Shown one piece after another: positions 46,649-58,659 of a stretch of 64,000 nucleotides of DNA. Every line of letters begins with the position of its first letter. Position 1 is the stretch's first letter. The position numbers and the translations under genes are program-made. The stretch is from Nepenthes gracilis (lineage: Eukaryota; Streptophyta; Magnoliopsida; Caryophyllales; Nepenthaceae), in assembly GCA_033239525.1 (NCBI GenBank), contig BSYO01000026.1, positions 496,001-560,000 on the forward strand. Direction: 5' to 3'. The notes under the pieces are model-generated. The model was not told where the DNA came from. It did no database searches and worked only from the letters and a program-made list of their open reading frames with translations.

Positions 46649-47098
46649 AAGGGCTACGATTCTCCCTTATTTAATGTTTGAAAAAACAAAATTTTTATTT
46701 TTTAATTATTTTTTTATTTAAGAATTTTTATTTAAAAATCAAATTCTTAATCAGGCTGGTTTGATTTGATAAATATTGGGTAGCTAGTAAAATAAAAAAA
46801 GGTAAATAATATATATTTTTTTCCTCCTGAAAATGATAGTTTTGGGAAATTGCAGATAACGTCCCCCAACTGCACTTGGTAGCAAGAAGACCACCTAGAA
46901 GAGACAGAAAGTCATGATCTTTCTAGAAACTAACGCTTACTGTCAAAAGGGTAGACCTGAAAATAAATAATTAAATAAATAAAACGGAATGATATTTTTA
47001 TTTATAAACTTAACAATTATCAAATGGAAGGAAAATAAGGTTTTAAAAAATTTTTAGATGGCTAAATAATTTAGGATATTGACGCGTGTATCTCGCCG
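46649..47098. other. Upstream region of the DUF1645 gene
   Basis: AT-rich, and expected to hold the promoter. No single TATA element stands out because the first 100 bases are mostly A/T runs. Confidence 0.3.
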
Positions 47099-47398
47099 AA
47101 ATGGGGGATCCTGTTTCTCCCTAAAGAGAAGCAGGATTTGTTTTTTTATCTTTCACCATTGGATGAAAATCTAACGGTGAAAGTTTAAAAAATAAAAATA
47201 TATTATATATAATTATTTTTTAATTTTTTTAAATAATATTAATATTTAATAAATATTAAATTAAATATTATAAATATTTTTAATAAAAATATTTATTTAA
47301 ATATTATTATATAAATTTTTAATTTTTACCTTTAAATTAAAAAAAATCTAACGATAAAAATAAAAAAAGTAATCCTACTCCTCCTTATCCCCATATTT
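47099..47398. mobile_element. MITE-like inverted-repeat element, about 300 bp
   Basis: The left arm starts aaatgggggatcctg and holds agcaggattNNtttttttat. The right arm, inverted, starts aaatatggggataagg and holds agtaggattactttttttat, followed in both by a tNtaacg/cgttag word. The centre is almost pure A/T. The left arm contains its own small inverted repeat (accattggat / atctaacggt). There is no coding capacity and no clear target duplication. Confidence 0.5.
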
Positions 47399-47433
47399 CA
47401 AAGCGGAAGTTAAACGAAGTCTTTCGTTAGACA

Positions 47434-47463
47434 CTATTATTATTATTATTATTATTATTATTT
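47434..47463 (+). repeat. (ATT)n microsatellite
   Basis: About nine to ten perfect tandem ATT units follow acact. Confidence 0.9.
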
Positions 47464-48349
47464 ATTTTTATTTTTTGCTGCCCATTTACAAGTTTATTAG
47501 GCGACAGCGTCACGTCAGTAACGATGCTGTGTTACTCATTCAACAAAATATTCAACAGTCGGTGCTTCTAGATGCAACACGTGTTCGCTTTTTATTGGCT
47601 CTTGAACGTGGGGATCACAACCCTGGGAAAACATAAGGTTGGTTTAACCTAAAATAAATACATTAAAAATAACGACGTCTGCGTCTCACGTCCTTGCAAG
47701 CGAGACAGTTTGAGGTAAGGTTAAAAGAGATTACTTTTTTAAGTATTTTTATCGTTTACTTATAAATAAATAATTATAATTTAATTATTATTATAAAAAT
47801 TAAAAAAAATTATAATTATTTATTTAAAAATAAATATTATTTTTTTAAAATAAATAAATTATTTATTTAAAAATAATAAAACAACATATTATTTATTTAA
47901 TTATTTTTTATAAACATATTAATATAAATAAATAAATAAAATGTGATACTAATCAAATATGCAGTATAGATATTTAAAAATATTATTATTTATTTATTTA
48001 TTATTATTATTTAGGGTAAGGCTCAAACTAGTTGATAATTAATGTACCACCTAATGATGTTAGCGACTAGCCTTGCCCTTCTAGAATCAAGAAGAAAAGC
48101 ACTTACATTACTCATTATACAATACTAGGTCATCCTATTTCCATCAAAAGGACCTTTGAAGACAGTGCACACATTAAAGGAAGGGAACAATGAGATGGAA
48201 ATCAATGTGTATGTAGAAGTATCGTAACACAACGAGTAGAAAGATGGGCTGAACTCGAGGGGGCCAAACATACAAGCCGCCCACTTGAGAAGCTAGTTAC
48301 CAAAAAAAAGGGTCGAGGGTTATCTACGAAGTTCCTCCCTTATGGTCGT
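47464..48349. other. Intergenic, no gene seen
   Basis: AT-rich, with A/T-only runs at 47760-48010. Nothing supportable. Confidence 0.4.
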
Positions 48350-50995
48350 AGTATTTAACTCGTTGCTACTTTGATTTAAAAGATAACTGACGATTTTCGT
48401 AAAGACTATTTCAGCAAATATGCATCTTTAATAAAGAGAAAAATGACTGGAGAAAGAGCCATACAGATTTCTTCCTTCAAGTCAACGTGTAAAAATATAG
48501 TCTTCACATCAATCGGACAAATCACCTATTATTTTGAGGTGATAATAGCAATTACAATGCAAAGAGTATTAACCTTTGCTACAGAAGAAATTATCTTCTC
48601 ATAATCAATTTTGTATTTCTTTTGATTTCTAGAAGCCAAGTGATGGGATTTATACCTATCATTCAAGCCATCTACAAGGTGTTTTTATGGTGTATACCCA
48701 TTCTCACCTGATTAAGTTAACACTAGCAGGACAAAAAATAAATAAAAATAATAATAATCCAAAGTGTAGTTCAGTGTGAAGCTTGTTTTGCATAATTAGT
48801 TGCCAACACTTAGGAACAGAAGCCTTTGAATAAAACTTAGGTAAGTACATAATGAGAAACTCCATACTTACTAGGAGGGTGAAAAAATCGAATAGACTGA
48901 TGAGAAATGTATAAGATTGGATCTGGGGGCAATTCAATATTGGAAAGAAGTAGTGGGCAATGTTACTAATCTTTAAGACCCAAAAATTGATAGTACTGTC
49001 CGTTTCATTAAAAGAAAAAAGCAAAGTAGATATAAAAATATTATCGCCATGGTGGAACAAAGTATTAATTTTCAATTACAAATATATTATTAGAGATATG
49101 AAATTTGTTAGCCCCTAGATTATAATAAACAAACCCTTCATGAGAATAATTATAGCCAAGAAAAACACATTAAATAGTTTGAGCCGTAAATTTATGGCTT
49201 TTACTGTACAGTAAGTAAATAAAGCATAAATAATTAAAATCATACAGAGAATTATAGTTAAGAGAAACATCAAATAAGCGAGAATAATGAGAATTTAAAA
49301 AAAAAATTGATGAAGGTAGAGGATTAAGAAAATATACAATAGTAGACAAATTTTCAACCCAAAATCGGGAAGTAACAAATGATTATGGCAACAATGAACC
49401 GAAGACCTTCAAAATATGCTGATTTTTATGCTCAATGACTCCACTCTGTTAATGAGTATAGAAAAGGCGAACAAATACGCTTAATCTTATGAAAATATTA
49501 TTTTATAAAACTTGAGAGGAAATATCTTTAAGTTGTATAAATGAGTGAAATTCTCATGAAATATGTTCACTACTAGAATGAAAATGTGGGATCTTAACAC
49601 ATGAAAAAAAAAAAAAAATGATGTTTTCACATAGGTAAAAGAGTTTAGAATATAGAGGACACTTTATAAGAAAATATATTCAAGTAAATCGGCGACAATA
49701 ATCAATAAATATAACCAAAAAAAAAGTATGGAAAATGGCAGAGGTCATTTCCCAAACATTGGTATGAATGACTTTAAAACTAGTAGAGGCTCTACTAGCA
49801 TGTGAAGGAAACAATAAAGTGTTACTTTTATCAAGTTTGTAAAAAGTAAAATCATTTTATTTTGAAGAATAGCATAACTAATGCCCCACTTTTTTATATC
49901 ATAAATGATTATCACGAGTAATTGCAAAACAACCTATAAAAATAGAAAGTGGAATAACAAATGATTGGATAGGAAAGAAATGTCCTATTTTATATGCCTC
50001 TTAGCTATCATTTGTCCTAAAGACTCAACTCTACATACAATTATTATGATCAAAAGGAATGTTACACTATTGGTTAACTACTTAGCCAAAAGAAATTAAG
50101 CTGGTGAACATATTTAAAGATATAAAAATAAGGATTAAGAGAAAATCCAAGATTTCAGATTGCAATAATAGAAAGACTACTTCCATTAACTATCTGAATA
50201 TACCGCTCACTATCATCTTTGTGAACAACATGTGGTGCTTTGGAAGATTAGAAATCTTAGAGTCAATTATGGAGTGATAGAACACTCATTTTTACATTGG
50301 CGAATATGGGTAGAATCCCTAAAAATAATCATCTATTAAACTCGGCTAAGCTATAAGGGTGAAATAAGAACCCTAAACAACGATTGGACAATACAATTAG
50401 TTCCTAACAATGAACTGATAAGTTGGAACGGATTTATTTTGAGGATGCCCATGATAGCATTTGATTATTGGTCCATCTAACAGTAAATGCAAAACCCTTT
50501 GCAATATACCAAATTCCTTAAAATTGTGATACAATGGAGGAAATTATAATCATCCTTTGCTTTGATTACCGTAAGCCACAATAATTCCCACATGTCCTTA
50601 GTAGTAGGGAACTAACAAAGATGGTTGACCATAAGTGTTTCAACAAAACTCAGTAGTCAGAAAATAATTTAAAAATCCTCATTTTTTTAAGATAAAGTTA
50701 TTTGGGATAAGTAAGAGCGTGACTTGATCCATCCATATGTCCCCAAAAAATCTTTTCTTTCAATTGAAATCCCCAAGTAAGAAATTCTTTTCCCATTCAA
50801 TCAAAATATGGAATTTTCATCCGACATGACGATGATAATCTACATTCCTTTGATCTCGACAAATTAGTATTGAATTTATGCATCAAAACATGTGGGTAAA
50901 CAAGACGCATCAAGTCTAAAATAAGCAGTCCCACGTAATCTCCACTTGCACAAAAGGTCAGTGAATTCGCCCAAATCACTCAAAAGATGATATCC
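48350..50995 (-). mobile_element. Decayed Ty1/copia pol, antisense
   Basis: Reading the minus strand at 48720-48360 gives copia RT start motifs in broken frames: HLASRNQKKYKIDYEKIISSV (family KGYTQ.YGIDYEETFAPV), AKVNTLCIVIAI and IDVKTIFLHVDLKEEI (family FDVKNAFLHGDL). At about 49480-49380 a segment matching the integrase core end is visible (INRVESLSIK, family NGVAERKNRHI). From 49600 to 50995 the expected upstream domains are too eroded to name, so the right limit is set only by the next element. No LTRs were found. Confidence 0.55.
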
Positions 50996-52991
50996 TTACC
51001 CCATGTTTGGTTGGAGGGAATAGAAATTCTATTCCCTCTTTATTCTTGGTGGAATTATTATTCCACCGTTTGGTTGCACTTTACCTGAAAATAATAATTC
51101 TCGAAGGAATAGTTATTCCTTGATTATAAGGAATAACTATTCCTTGATGATAGTAGGTTTTTGTTATTCCTGGTTAGGGAGAAAAAAGAATTCCCACCCA
51201 ATATTTTGATTAACCCAAATTTGCCATCCATTTTAATTATTGCCACACGTTTTGTTGCCCAGAAACCCTACTTCCTCGACACCCTCCTCGCAGATGTCCT
51301 TCTCTCTCGACACCATCTCTTCCCTCTCGCCACAGTATCTTCTCTTCTCTCTCGAAGCCAAACCTCCCTCTCTAGACAACCTACCTTCTCTCTCTCGTAG
51401 CCAATCTTCCCTCTCTCGAAACCCTAACTTCCCTGTATCTCAAAATCGTCTCTCGCAGCCGCACTCCCTCGAAACCATACGCTTCTCTCTCTTTCTGTTA
51501 CTTTCGCATTCCGATTGAGTATCTGTTCGAAGTTGAGGTATGTGATACTTTCGTTTGGAATTAATCGTTTTGGATCGATTTCAATCCATACTAGCATTTG
51601 CCTGTGAGATTTTTCTGTTTTCTGTTTTTTTGGCTCTACTTGGATTTCGATTTGATGCAATTTCACTGTCCAGTGGAGGTGGATTCCGATTTCGATTCCG
51701 ATTGAGCAGCCCAACGGAGGCGGGGCTTGGGATCGGACGTCATAACCACACAGTCACCGTCCCCTCCCAAATTCTATCTAGTGAGAAATAGAGTGAGAAA
51801 AACGGCGATGTATTAGACTTTCTCTCTATCTTTAGAAGAGTAGCAAATCATTGAAGCCCAGACAGTCTGCCTTTTCTAGATCATTGAAGCCCAGAAATCC
51901 AACACAAATGTATCGTAATTGTATGCACAAACAACCAATATTCTATACACATATTGCTTTATTTCTTGTTACTCTGTACATTGTGAATAACCTAATATAA
52001 GTGGATGTTAAATATGTCATCATGAGGATTGAATTAAGCTTGTTATCGTGCTTTAACTTTGTCATTTATAATTTCTTATCATACTCCAGGTGAATATTGC
52101 TTTGACTTTGTTAGCAAGGTCTGCTTAGCATCATTCTTCATATTGTTAAGTGAGCTTAGCTTATCTTCAGGTTTAAAGATTTGATATGCTACTAACCTAA
52201 TACCATGAGCTTTTTGAACTCATTCTCTATCCTGATATGTTACCATGAGCTGAATATCGTGCTTTTACTTAATTTATGTAATTACTAAATAAGCTGAGTC
52301 ATTCTTAATTAAATTTGGAGCTGCCACCAATCAGTTTTAGCTGTCCAAATTAGCTTCCTTCCTTGCTAATTAAGCCCACATTTATTGAATTGTTGTTTCT
52401 CTCAATTAGCCACTTATTAATACATTATTAGTGGCTAAATTCAATTGAAGTTGATACATATTTGAGCCTTTAATACGCTATGTGTATTCCTCCCTCATGG
52501 TGCTATGCGTTACTCTAATTTCTCATTAGTTTATTGTTAATGGTATTAGTGGATGTTGAGCTGTGTTCCCCCTCTCTAATTTCCCACTTTCTAAAATTTT
52601 GGCTAAGTATTGTATTGCACACATTGATCTACTAATGCCGTGTGTCCCTCTTGCAAAGTTTTATTAATTTAATGTTAGTGAGGGTTAGTGGATTTTGGTT
52701 ATTAATTTAATGTTGGAATTGGTTAAGTGTTGGCCGCCCCTTACTTCCCTACTTTACTCCAATTTTTTCTAAGTGTAATAAGACCTTGTTACTGCTGTTG
52801 GGTCCCTGTTGCTAATATAATTCAGCTAAAAATTTTTAAACTCATAGTATAATTATCGAAATGAATATATTTAAGAAGTTCCAATCCTTACAAACAAATA
52901 TTTCAAGAGTTAGAAGAATATTTGTGAGATCCCGATCCCAAAAACATAAAAATTAGGGAGTGCAAAGTGATGGAGGGCCAGAGTTGATGAT

Positions 52992-53174
52992 GAGATGTTG
53001 GCCGGAGTGTAGATGAAGATAGATGGAGTTGAAGCCGGAGTGCATAACGGTGAGATGTTGGCTGGAGTGGAGATGAAGATGGATGGAATTGAAGATGGAG
53101 TGCATAATGGTGAGATGTTGGCCGGAGTGGAGATGGAGATGGATGGAATTGAAGCCAGAGTGCATAATGGTGAG
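52992..53174 (+). repeat. 60 bp minisatellite, three units, in the Harbinger element
   Basis: Three consecutive units of exactly 60 bases begin gagatgttggcYggagtg and end gtgcataaYggt. Because 60 is divisible by three, both strands stay open: the plus frame repeats MLAGVEMKMDGIEDGVHNGE and the minus frame gives His-rich repeats. The block lies in the presumed 5' intron, so it is probably not translated. Confidence 0.85.
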
Positions 53175-53557
53175 ATGTTGATGAAGTCGGAGTGATAAGG
53201 TGTTGCTGATGCCGGAGTGATGAGTTGTTGATGAAGCTGGACAGATGAGATGCTGAGGCATATTCAATCCTACATTAATAAGAAACTCAAATGGCCCTTC
53301 CTCTTTCTTTACCAGCACCAGACATTCAAGCTATGACAGCAAATACCTTGTCTTCTTCTACTTATTCCAAACAAATGTCATAGGGAGCACACTTAAGGGG
53401 AAGGTCACACGTAGTATTAGCTCCTTCAATCACTATTAGCTCCTTCTATGCGGTGTCTTTAACAATAAATGTGTTGACATCAAGAACGCCCAAGATCAGA
53501 TTTCTTTTAATCCTGGTTTACAATTTGACTTGTATCTATTATTTGTTATTGTAGTTT

Positions 53558-54907
53558 ATGGATCAATTACACTCCAACGATAAGAAAAAGAAGATAGTGA
53601 TCATTATAGTCCAATGGATTGTAGTTTGCTGTACATTTTGGTAGTATTTATGTGTATTAGGTACAATTTTAATTGTTGGATAGCCTAAACATACTATTAT
53701 GAGATCTTATAATCTTGACTTCTATAGAAAAAGAGAATACATCAACAAAATCATACATGGTAGTGATACCACTTGTATTAACATGTTGATGTGTAGACCC
53801 GCATTTCTCAAACTATGTGAGCTGTTAATGACTAGTGGGGGACTTTGTCCATCAAAACACATGTTAGTTGATGAACAAGTGGTGATGTTCTTGCACATTC
53901 TTGCACATCATGTGAAAAATAGGGCGATTGCATATAATTTTCAGAGGTCGGGTGAGACAGTGAGTAGAATATTTAATAATGTGTTAGCCGCAGTAATACG
54001 TCTACAAGCACAACTATTTAGCCGGCCGGAACCCATTTCTGAGAATTGCACGGACGAGCGATGGAAGTGGTTCCCGGTATGATACTTATTTTATATGTTT
54101 GATGTTATATTTAAATGACAAATATAACAATTAAGTCGTTCTACTTCGATATGTTTTTGTAGAATTGTATAAGCGCTTTGGATGGAACATACATCAAAAT
54201 AAGGGTACCTACTGCAGACAAACTTAGATATCGAACTCAAAAGGGAGATATAGCTACAAACGTGTTAGGAGTATGTACCCGTGACATGCAGTTTATATAT
54301 ATCCTATCAGGTTGGGAATGATCTGTAACAGATTCTAGAATTTTACAAAATGCGCTAAATAGAATGCATGGACTCAAAGTTCCAAATGGTAAGCTCTTTA
54401 GATAATCGAATAAATCATAGTGTTTACAATAACCTTATATTACATAATGATATCACATGTTTTCATATAGGTACTTATTACTTAGTTGATGAGGGATATG
54501 CAAATTGCAATAGATTTCTTGCACCATTTAGGGGGCAGAGATACCATTTAAATGAATGGCATCAAAGCCATCAGCCAAGAACGGCGGAGAAATTTTTCAA
54601 TATGAAACATGCCGGTGCTCGTAATGTTATTGAAAGGTGTTTTGGATTGCTGAAAATATGGTGGGGAATCCTTAAAAGTCCATCATTTTATCCCGTCAGA
54701 ACACATAATCGAGTTATCATTGCTTGTTGCCTACTGCATAATTTTATAAGAAATGAGATGGCATATGATCCTATCGAGGATGAATTCAACGACATGCATC
54801 ATGAGGACTTCCGTGACGAAGATACAGATATGATAACACAATTAGATCCTACTGATAGTCGGAGTGCATTTAGGAATAATTTGACAAATTCTATGTTCAA
54901 CGAATAG
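53558..54907 (+). pseudogene. Harbinger transposase (DDE_Tnp_4 / HARBI1-like), with premature stops
   Basis: Three exons (53558-54076, 54163-54388, 54471-54907) with GT-AG introns and compatible phases give a 393-codon frame, the usual size for plant Harbinger transposases. The N-terminal part has RKREYINKIIHGSDTTCINM and an HTH-like region VVMFLHILAHHVKNRAIAYNF. Catalytic residues sit in [12 protein letters not shown] (Asp), YYLVDEGYANC (Asp) and NVIERCFGLLK (Glu), so the DDE triad is intact. Three in-frame stops break it: two TAG codons near 53642 and 53681 and a TGA near 54314 in the SGWE-stop-SVTDSRIL segment. The enzyme would cut and paste the element at TWA sites. Confidence 0.85.
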
Positions 54908-55121
54908 AGAAATCATTGAATTTTGTCATAGTTAATATGAGTACTTACATTAATGTGTTTGTTGTCTCATATTATCAGTTTTATATTCACTTATTCGAAT
55001 GTTATATGTTTGTTGTCATAATTATCAAAATTGTTTTCCATATCATTTATATGGCATCTGTGGCTAAAATTTTTTGGATTTATTCTTTCACCATTATTAT
55101 AACAGATAAAAGTAGTTAAAC

Positions 55122-56136
55122 GTGTCACAATCAGAAAAAGATAGCAAAAGAAGATGGGAGATCCATAAAGACGAAACTCTTGTTGCTAGTATGGTTGAGT
55201 TATATAATACCGGTACACACAACGCTGAAAATGGTTTCAAGTCAGGTTACTTGTTTGAATTAGAGAGGATGTTACGACAAAAATTGTCAAATTCATCTTT
55301 GAAGGCAACCCCACATATTGTTTCCAGGATAAAGACGTTGAAGAAGTATTGGAGTGTTGTATATGATATGATAAGGGGTACGAATACTTTCGAATTTGGG
55401 TGGAATGATTCACGAAAAATGGTTGTTGCGGAACCACACGTGTGGAATGCGTACATACCGGTATGGTAGTTGTTTTCCATTTTTAATTGCTTCTTAAAAT
55501 TACTTATTAATCTAGCATCTATTATATATTAACAATGATTGTGATATACTTTGTGTTTGGAGATAGAGTCACAAGGGAGCTGCTATCTCGAGAAAAAAAT
55601 CGTTCTCATATTTCGAAGATTCGTCAATGATCTATAGTAAAGATCGTGCAACAAGGACAGATGCACAAGTTGCCGAGGATATCATTGCTGAGCTGCAGCT
55701 TAATGAACCAGTGAACGAGCAGTGGAGCGTGAATGATGTTCCAGAAGTGGGGATTGAAGACTTACTTGGCACTAATGATTCGTCGAGTCAAAATGTACCG
55801 CATGTGTCAACTCCAACTGAATCAGGGACATCCAAGGAAAGGAAACGGAAGGCTAGTACAGATATGACAAAAATAGCTGATTCTATTATCCACGCAGCTG
55901 ATTCATTGACTACAAATATTGAAAAGCTCGGTGAAATGTTGAGCAAAAGTTTAGAAAACAACACGCAGGAGCAAACGACGCAGTTATATAATATGTTGGC
56001 TGAAATTCGTTCATTATCGACAAGTGAAAGAAATGCAGCACATATGAAATGCATACGTGATCCGACACTAATGATGGGCCTACTTAATATTCCACCGGAA
56101 CAAAGATTGAAATTTATTAAACAATTTGTACTTTAA
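55122..56136 (+). pseudogene. Harbinger ORF1, Myb/SANT-like DNA-binding protein
   Basis: Two exons (55122-55460 and 55567-56136, GT-AG intron, frame kept) code for 302 residues. The Myb/SANT-like domain (Pfam PF12776-type) covers roughly residues 1-115: RRWEIHKDETLVASMVELY, YLFELERMLRQKL and HIVSRIKTLKKYWSVVYDMI. A glycine/serine-rich turn (HKGAAISRKKSFSYFEDSS) and an acidic linker follow. The C-terminal helix (IHAADSLTTNIEKLGEMLSK) resembles the partner-binding part of the family. In these elements ORF1 binds terminal sequence and helps bring the transposase to the nucleus. The first codon is GTG, with a TAG three codons upstream; an ATG start seems to have been lost by one change. Otherwise the frame is open. 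Confidence 0.78.
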
Positions 56137-56886
56137 AACATGTGGCTATCAAACAATTTGTAATTTTTCTTTTTCTACTACTCCAATGTTGTAATGAATG
56201 GTTGTGATGTTTTGAAAAAAGTTTAATATGCCGATTTGGGGTTACGTGGTAAATTATACGCAGTTTTTACATGATGATATTTTTTTCAGGAATGCGATTT
56301 TGTTATTTTTATTTGTATGTATTTTAATTGGAGCATGATGATATTTTTAAATTTTTGTATTGTAAAAAAAATTATTTTAATAATAAATTATGTATATTAA
56401 ATAATATGTATAATAAATATATATTGTATTATATAAAATAATATGATAATTATAATATGTATAATTTTATGTATTATTTTTATAAATTAAATATATATTA
56501 TATATTTATTAAATATGTATTTTACATGATACAATAATATAGTATATTAAATAATATTTAATAATAATATGTACATAATATATATATAATTATATATGTG
56601 TATGTCATATAATATATATAAAAATATGTACATATACACGTGTGTTATTTTATATAATATATTTTTATAATTAATAAGGATAAAAGTGTCATTCCAATAA
56701 ATTCTCACCTAATTCCTCATACAATTCTACAAACCAAATATTGAAATACAAATTCTCAACTAATTCTATTTCAGCAACCAAACATAGGAATAACAATTTT
56801 CAACTCTATTTACATTCAATTCTATTACCTGAGAATAACTATTATATTCCCACCTTATTCCATTTCAGCAGTTAAACGTACCGTTA

Positions 56887-58249
56887 GGGGAAGAACAATG
56901 AAGCAGCAAATAGCAGGTGAGACAAGTAATATTCATATTTGTAGAAGGGAAACTACCACACGCCACTAAATAGATCCTGATCTATATTTTGGAGCTGACT
57001 AGCATCCCCGAAGCCAAGATATTGAAGCCGCTGAGTTGAAGCTCACGAAATAGAGAGGTTGAAGGAAAACTGAAGATTTATCCACTAACCAAATTGAAGC
57101 CGTATGCAAGGTGTTGGTTTTTATGAGAAATCGAAAAGAGCAAAATCTGAAATCAATTCCAACAAATATGAACGACACACGAGGTAACATAATTTGAAAA
57201 GAAAAATAACACACGAGGTAACACACGAGGTAACGACACACGACATAAATGCTAGACCTACCATCAACTTCTATTTTCTTTTGTTTTCTACCAAATTTGA
57301 AAAGAAAAATAATTTTACTTTAATTACAAATATTTTAACGAATATTTTTTCTGTTATTTTTTAAATAGTTTTTCATACAATTTAAACATAATTTTTTTTA
57401 TTAGGCTCTTTTTTATTTTTCCTTTCTTTTTAAATCCAAACAAATCTTTAAAGACAACACAAAATAACAGTTTAACCTAAACCATACGGTCAAAGAAGTT
57501 CCAATATCATGTCAAAGTACCCTTTTTGGGGGGTAAACAACTCATACTTGAAGTATAAACTATTACATGAAAATATGGCAATTGTTTAAAGGAAAATATA
57601 TACTTGTTTTACTCATATATATAATTCATCTATAATTCACTTTTTATAGTGTAAACCACTCAATCATTTCATGCAAGTATTTTAACAAAATACTCTAATT
57701 TAAAATTTGTAAAGATTATTTGTTTTTCCTCAAATTTTAAAAAAATTCATATATATATTAAGCGGTGTAAAGTTTTTCGTTTTGACTTGATAAAAATCAT
57801 TATAGAAAATTGACCAAATATATTTGAATATAATTTAATATATCAATTGCATATTCAAAATTGAACCCAACATCAACGGGTCAAAAAAGTGACATTTCAC
57901 CCAATTTATATGATATAATTTGTAAATGACTTACCTACGAATCTTGAATGATAATATATGGCTTTGGCTTTGTGAAAGCAATCATAGTCCAATCTTCGAT
58001 ATTCAACCATTATCGATGAGATTATTATAGACTTTTGGTTCCTATGTTTTCTCATGTTTCGCAACCCTTATATTTCTCATAATTCAAATATCTTTTACAA
58101 CATTATGCTTTTCGGATGTTTTTATTAATATCAGGACATATTCAAAATTTTACTTATGATCATGATTATTGTCCTTCTGCATACTCATTTATATATATCC
58201 TTATATATAACTTATATATGCCTTATGAATACTAGGCTCACTCTTACCA
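56887..58249. other. Intergenic, no gene seen
   Basis: AT-rich. A short imperfect repetition of acacacgaggtaac occurs at 57175-57240. No domains recognised. Confidence 0.4.
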
Positions 58250-58655
58250 TCTTTTGCTAACATTTTATATTAGTCGGCTCTGACACTCTCGAAGAACTGG
58301 ACAAATGACCATCCGTGAAGGAATAGTTTTTTAAGGTTGTTCTATTGTATTTTGATTATTTTATTATACGTTTGTTATTTCAAAATTTGGACTGGTTTGT
58401 ATTGGTAGCCATAAGTCCTTAGATTATATTTCAATTGGTTATTAGGTTTGAGATAATTTTCTTTACTTTTGAATGTTTATTATTCAGGCGATGGTTTATC
58501 TTAGAGTCACTTTCAGATATGGCCTTTGAATCTTAGACTTTGTTATATATATTATTGAATTGCCTAGTGGTTGTTATAGTATGGTCGTGTCCTGACTTTA
58601 AGTTAAGCTTTAATTATTTATTTAATCATGTACCTTTGAGACCAGGGATGTAACA
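58250..58655 (+). repeat. Possible LTR end or leader of the following gypsy fragment
   Basis: The stretch ends gagaccagggatgtaacac, a form common at the ends of LTRs in the Del/Tekay type of plant chromoviruses, and sits directly before gag sequence on the same strand. A matching second LTR was not found in the window, so this stays tentative. Confidence 0.35.
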
Positions 58656-58659
58656 CATT

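Larger units (their letters stand above)
50999..56883 (+). mobile_element. PIF/Harbinger DNA transposon, near-complete
   Basis: The 5,885 bp element is flanked on both sides by TTA (50996-50998 and 56884-56886), the target duplication of this superfamily. The left end reads CCCCATGTTTGGTTG; the inverted right end reads CGGTACGTTTAACTG, so the terminal repeats are imperfect. Inside lie a CT-rich leader (51290-51500), a long presumed 5' intron, a DDE transposase gene (53558-54907) and a Myb/SANT-like gene (55122-56136), both on +. This two-gene layout is standard for PIF/Harbinger. The transposase has three stops, so the copy is probably inactive but could respond to an active relative. Confidence 0.87.

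Noticed and set aside
53013..53195. Protein of 20-residue repeats as a real gene
   Set aside because: It is a three-unit minisatellite inside a presumed intron, open on both strands only because the unit length is 60.
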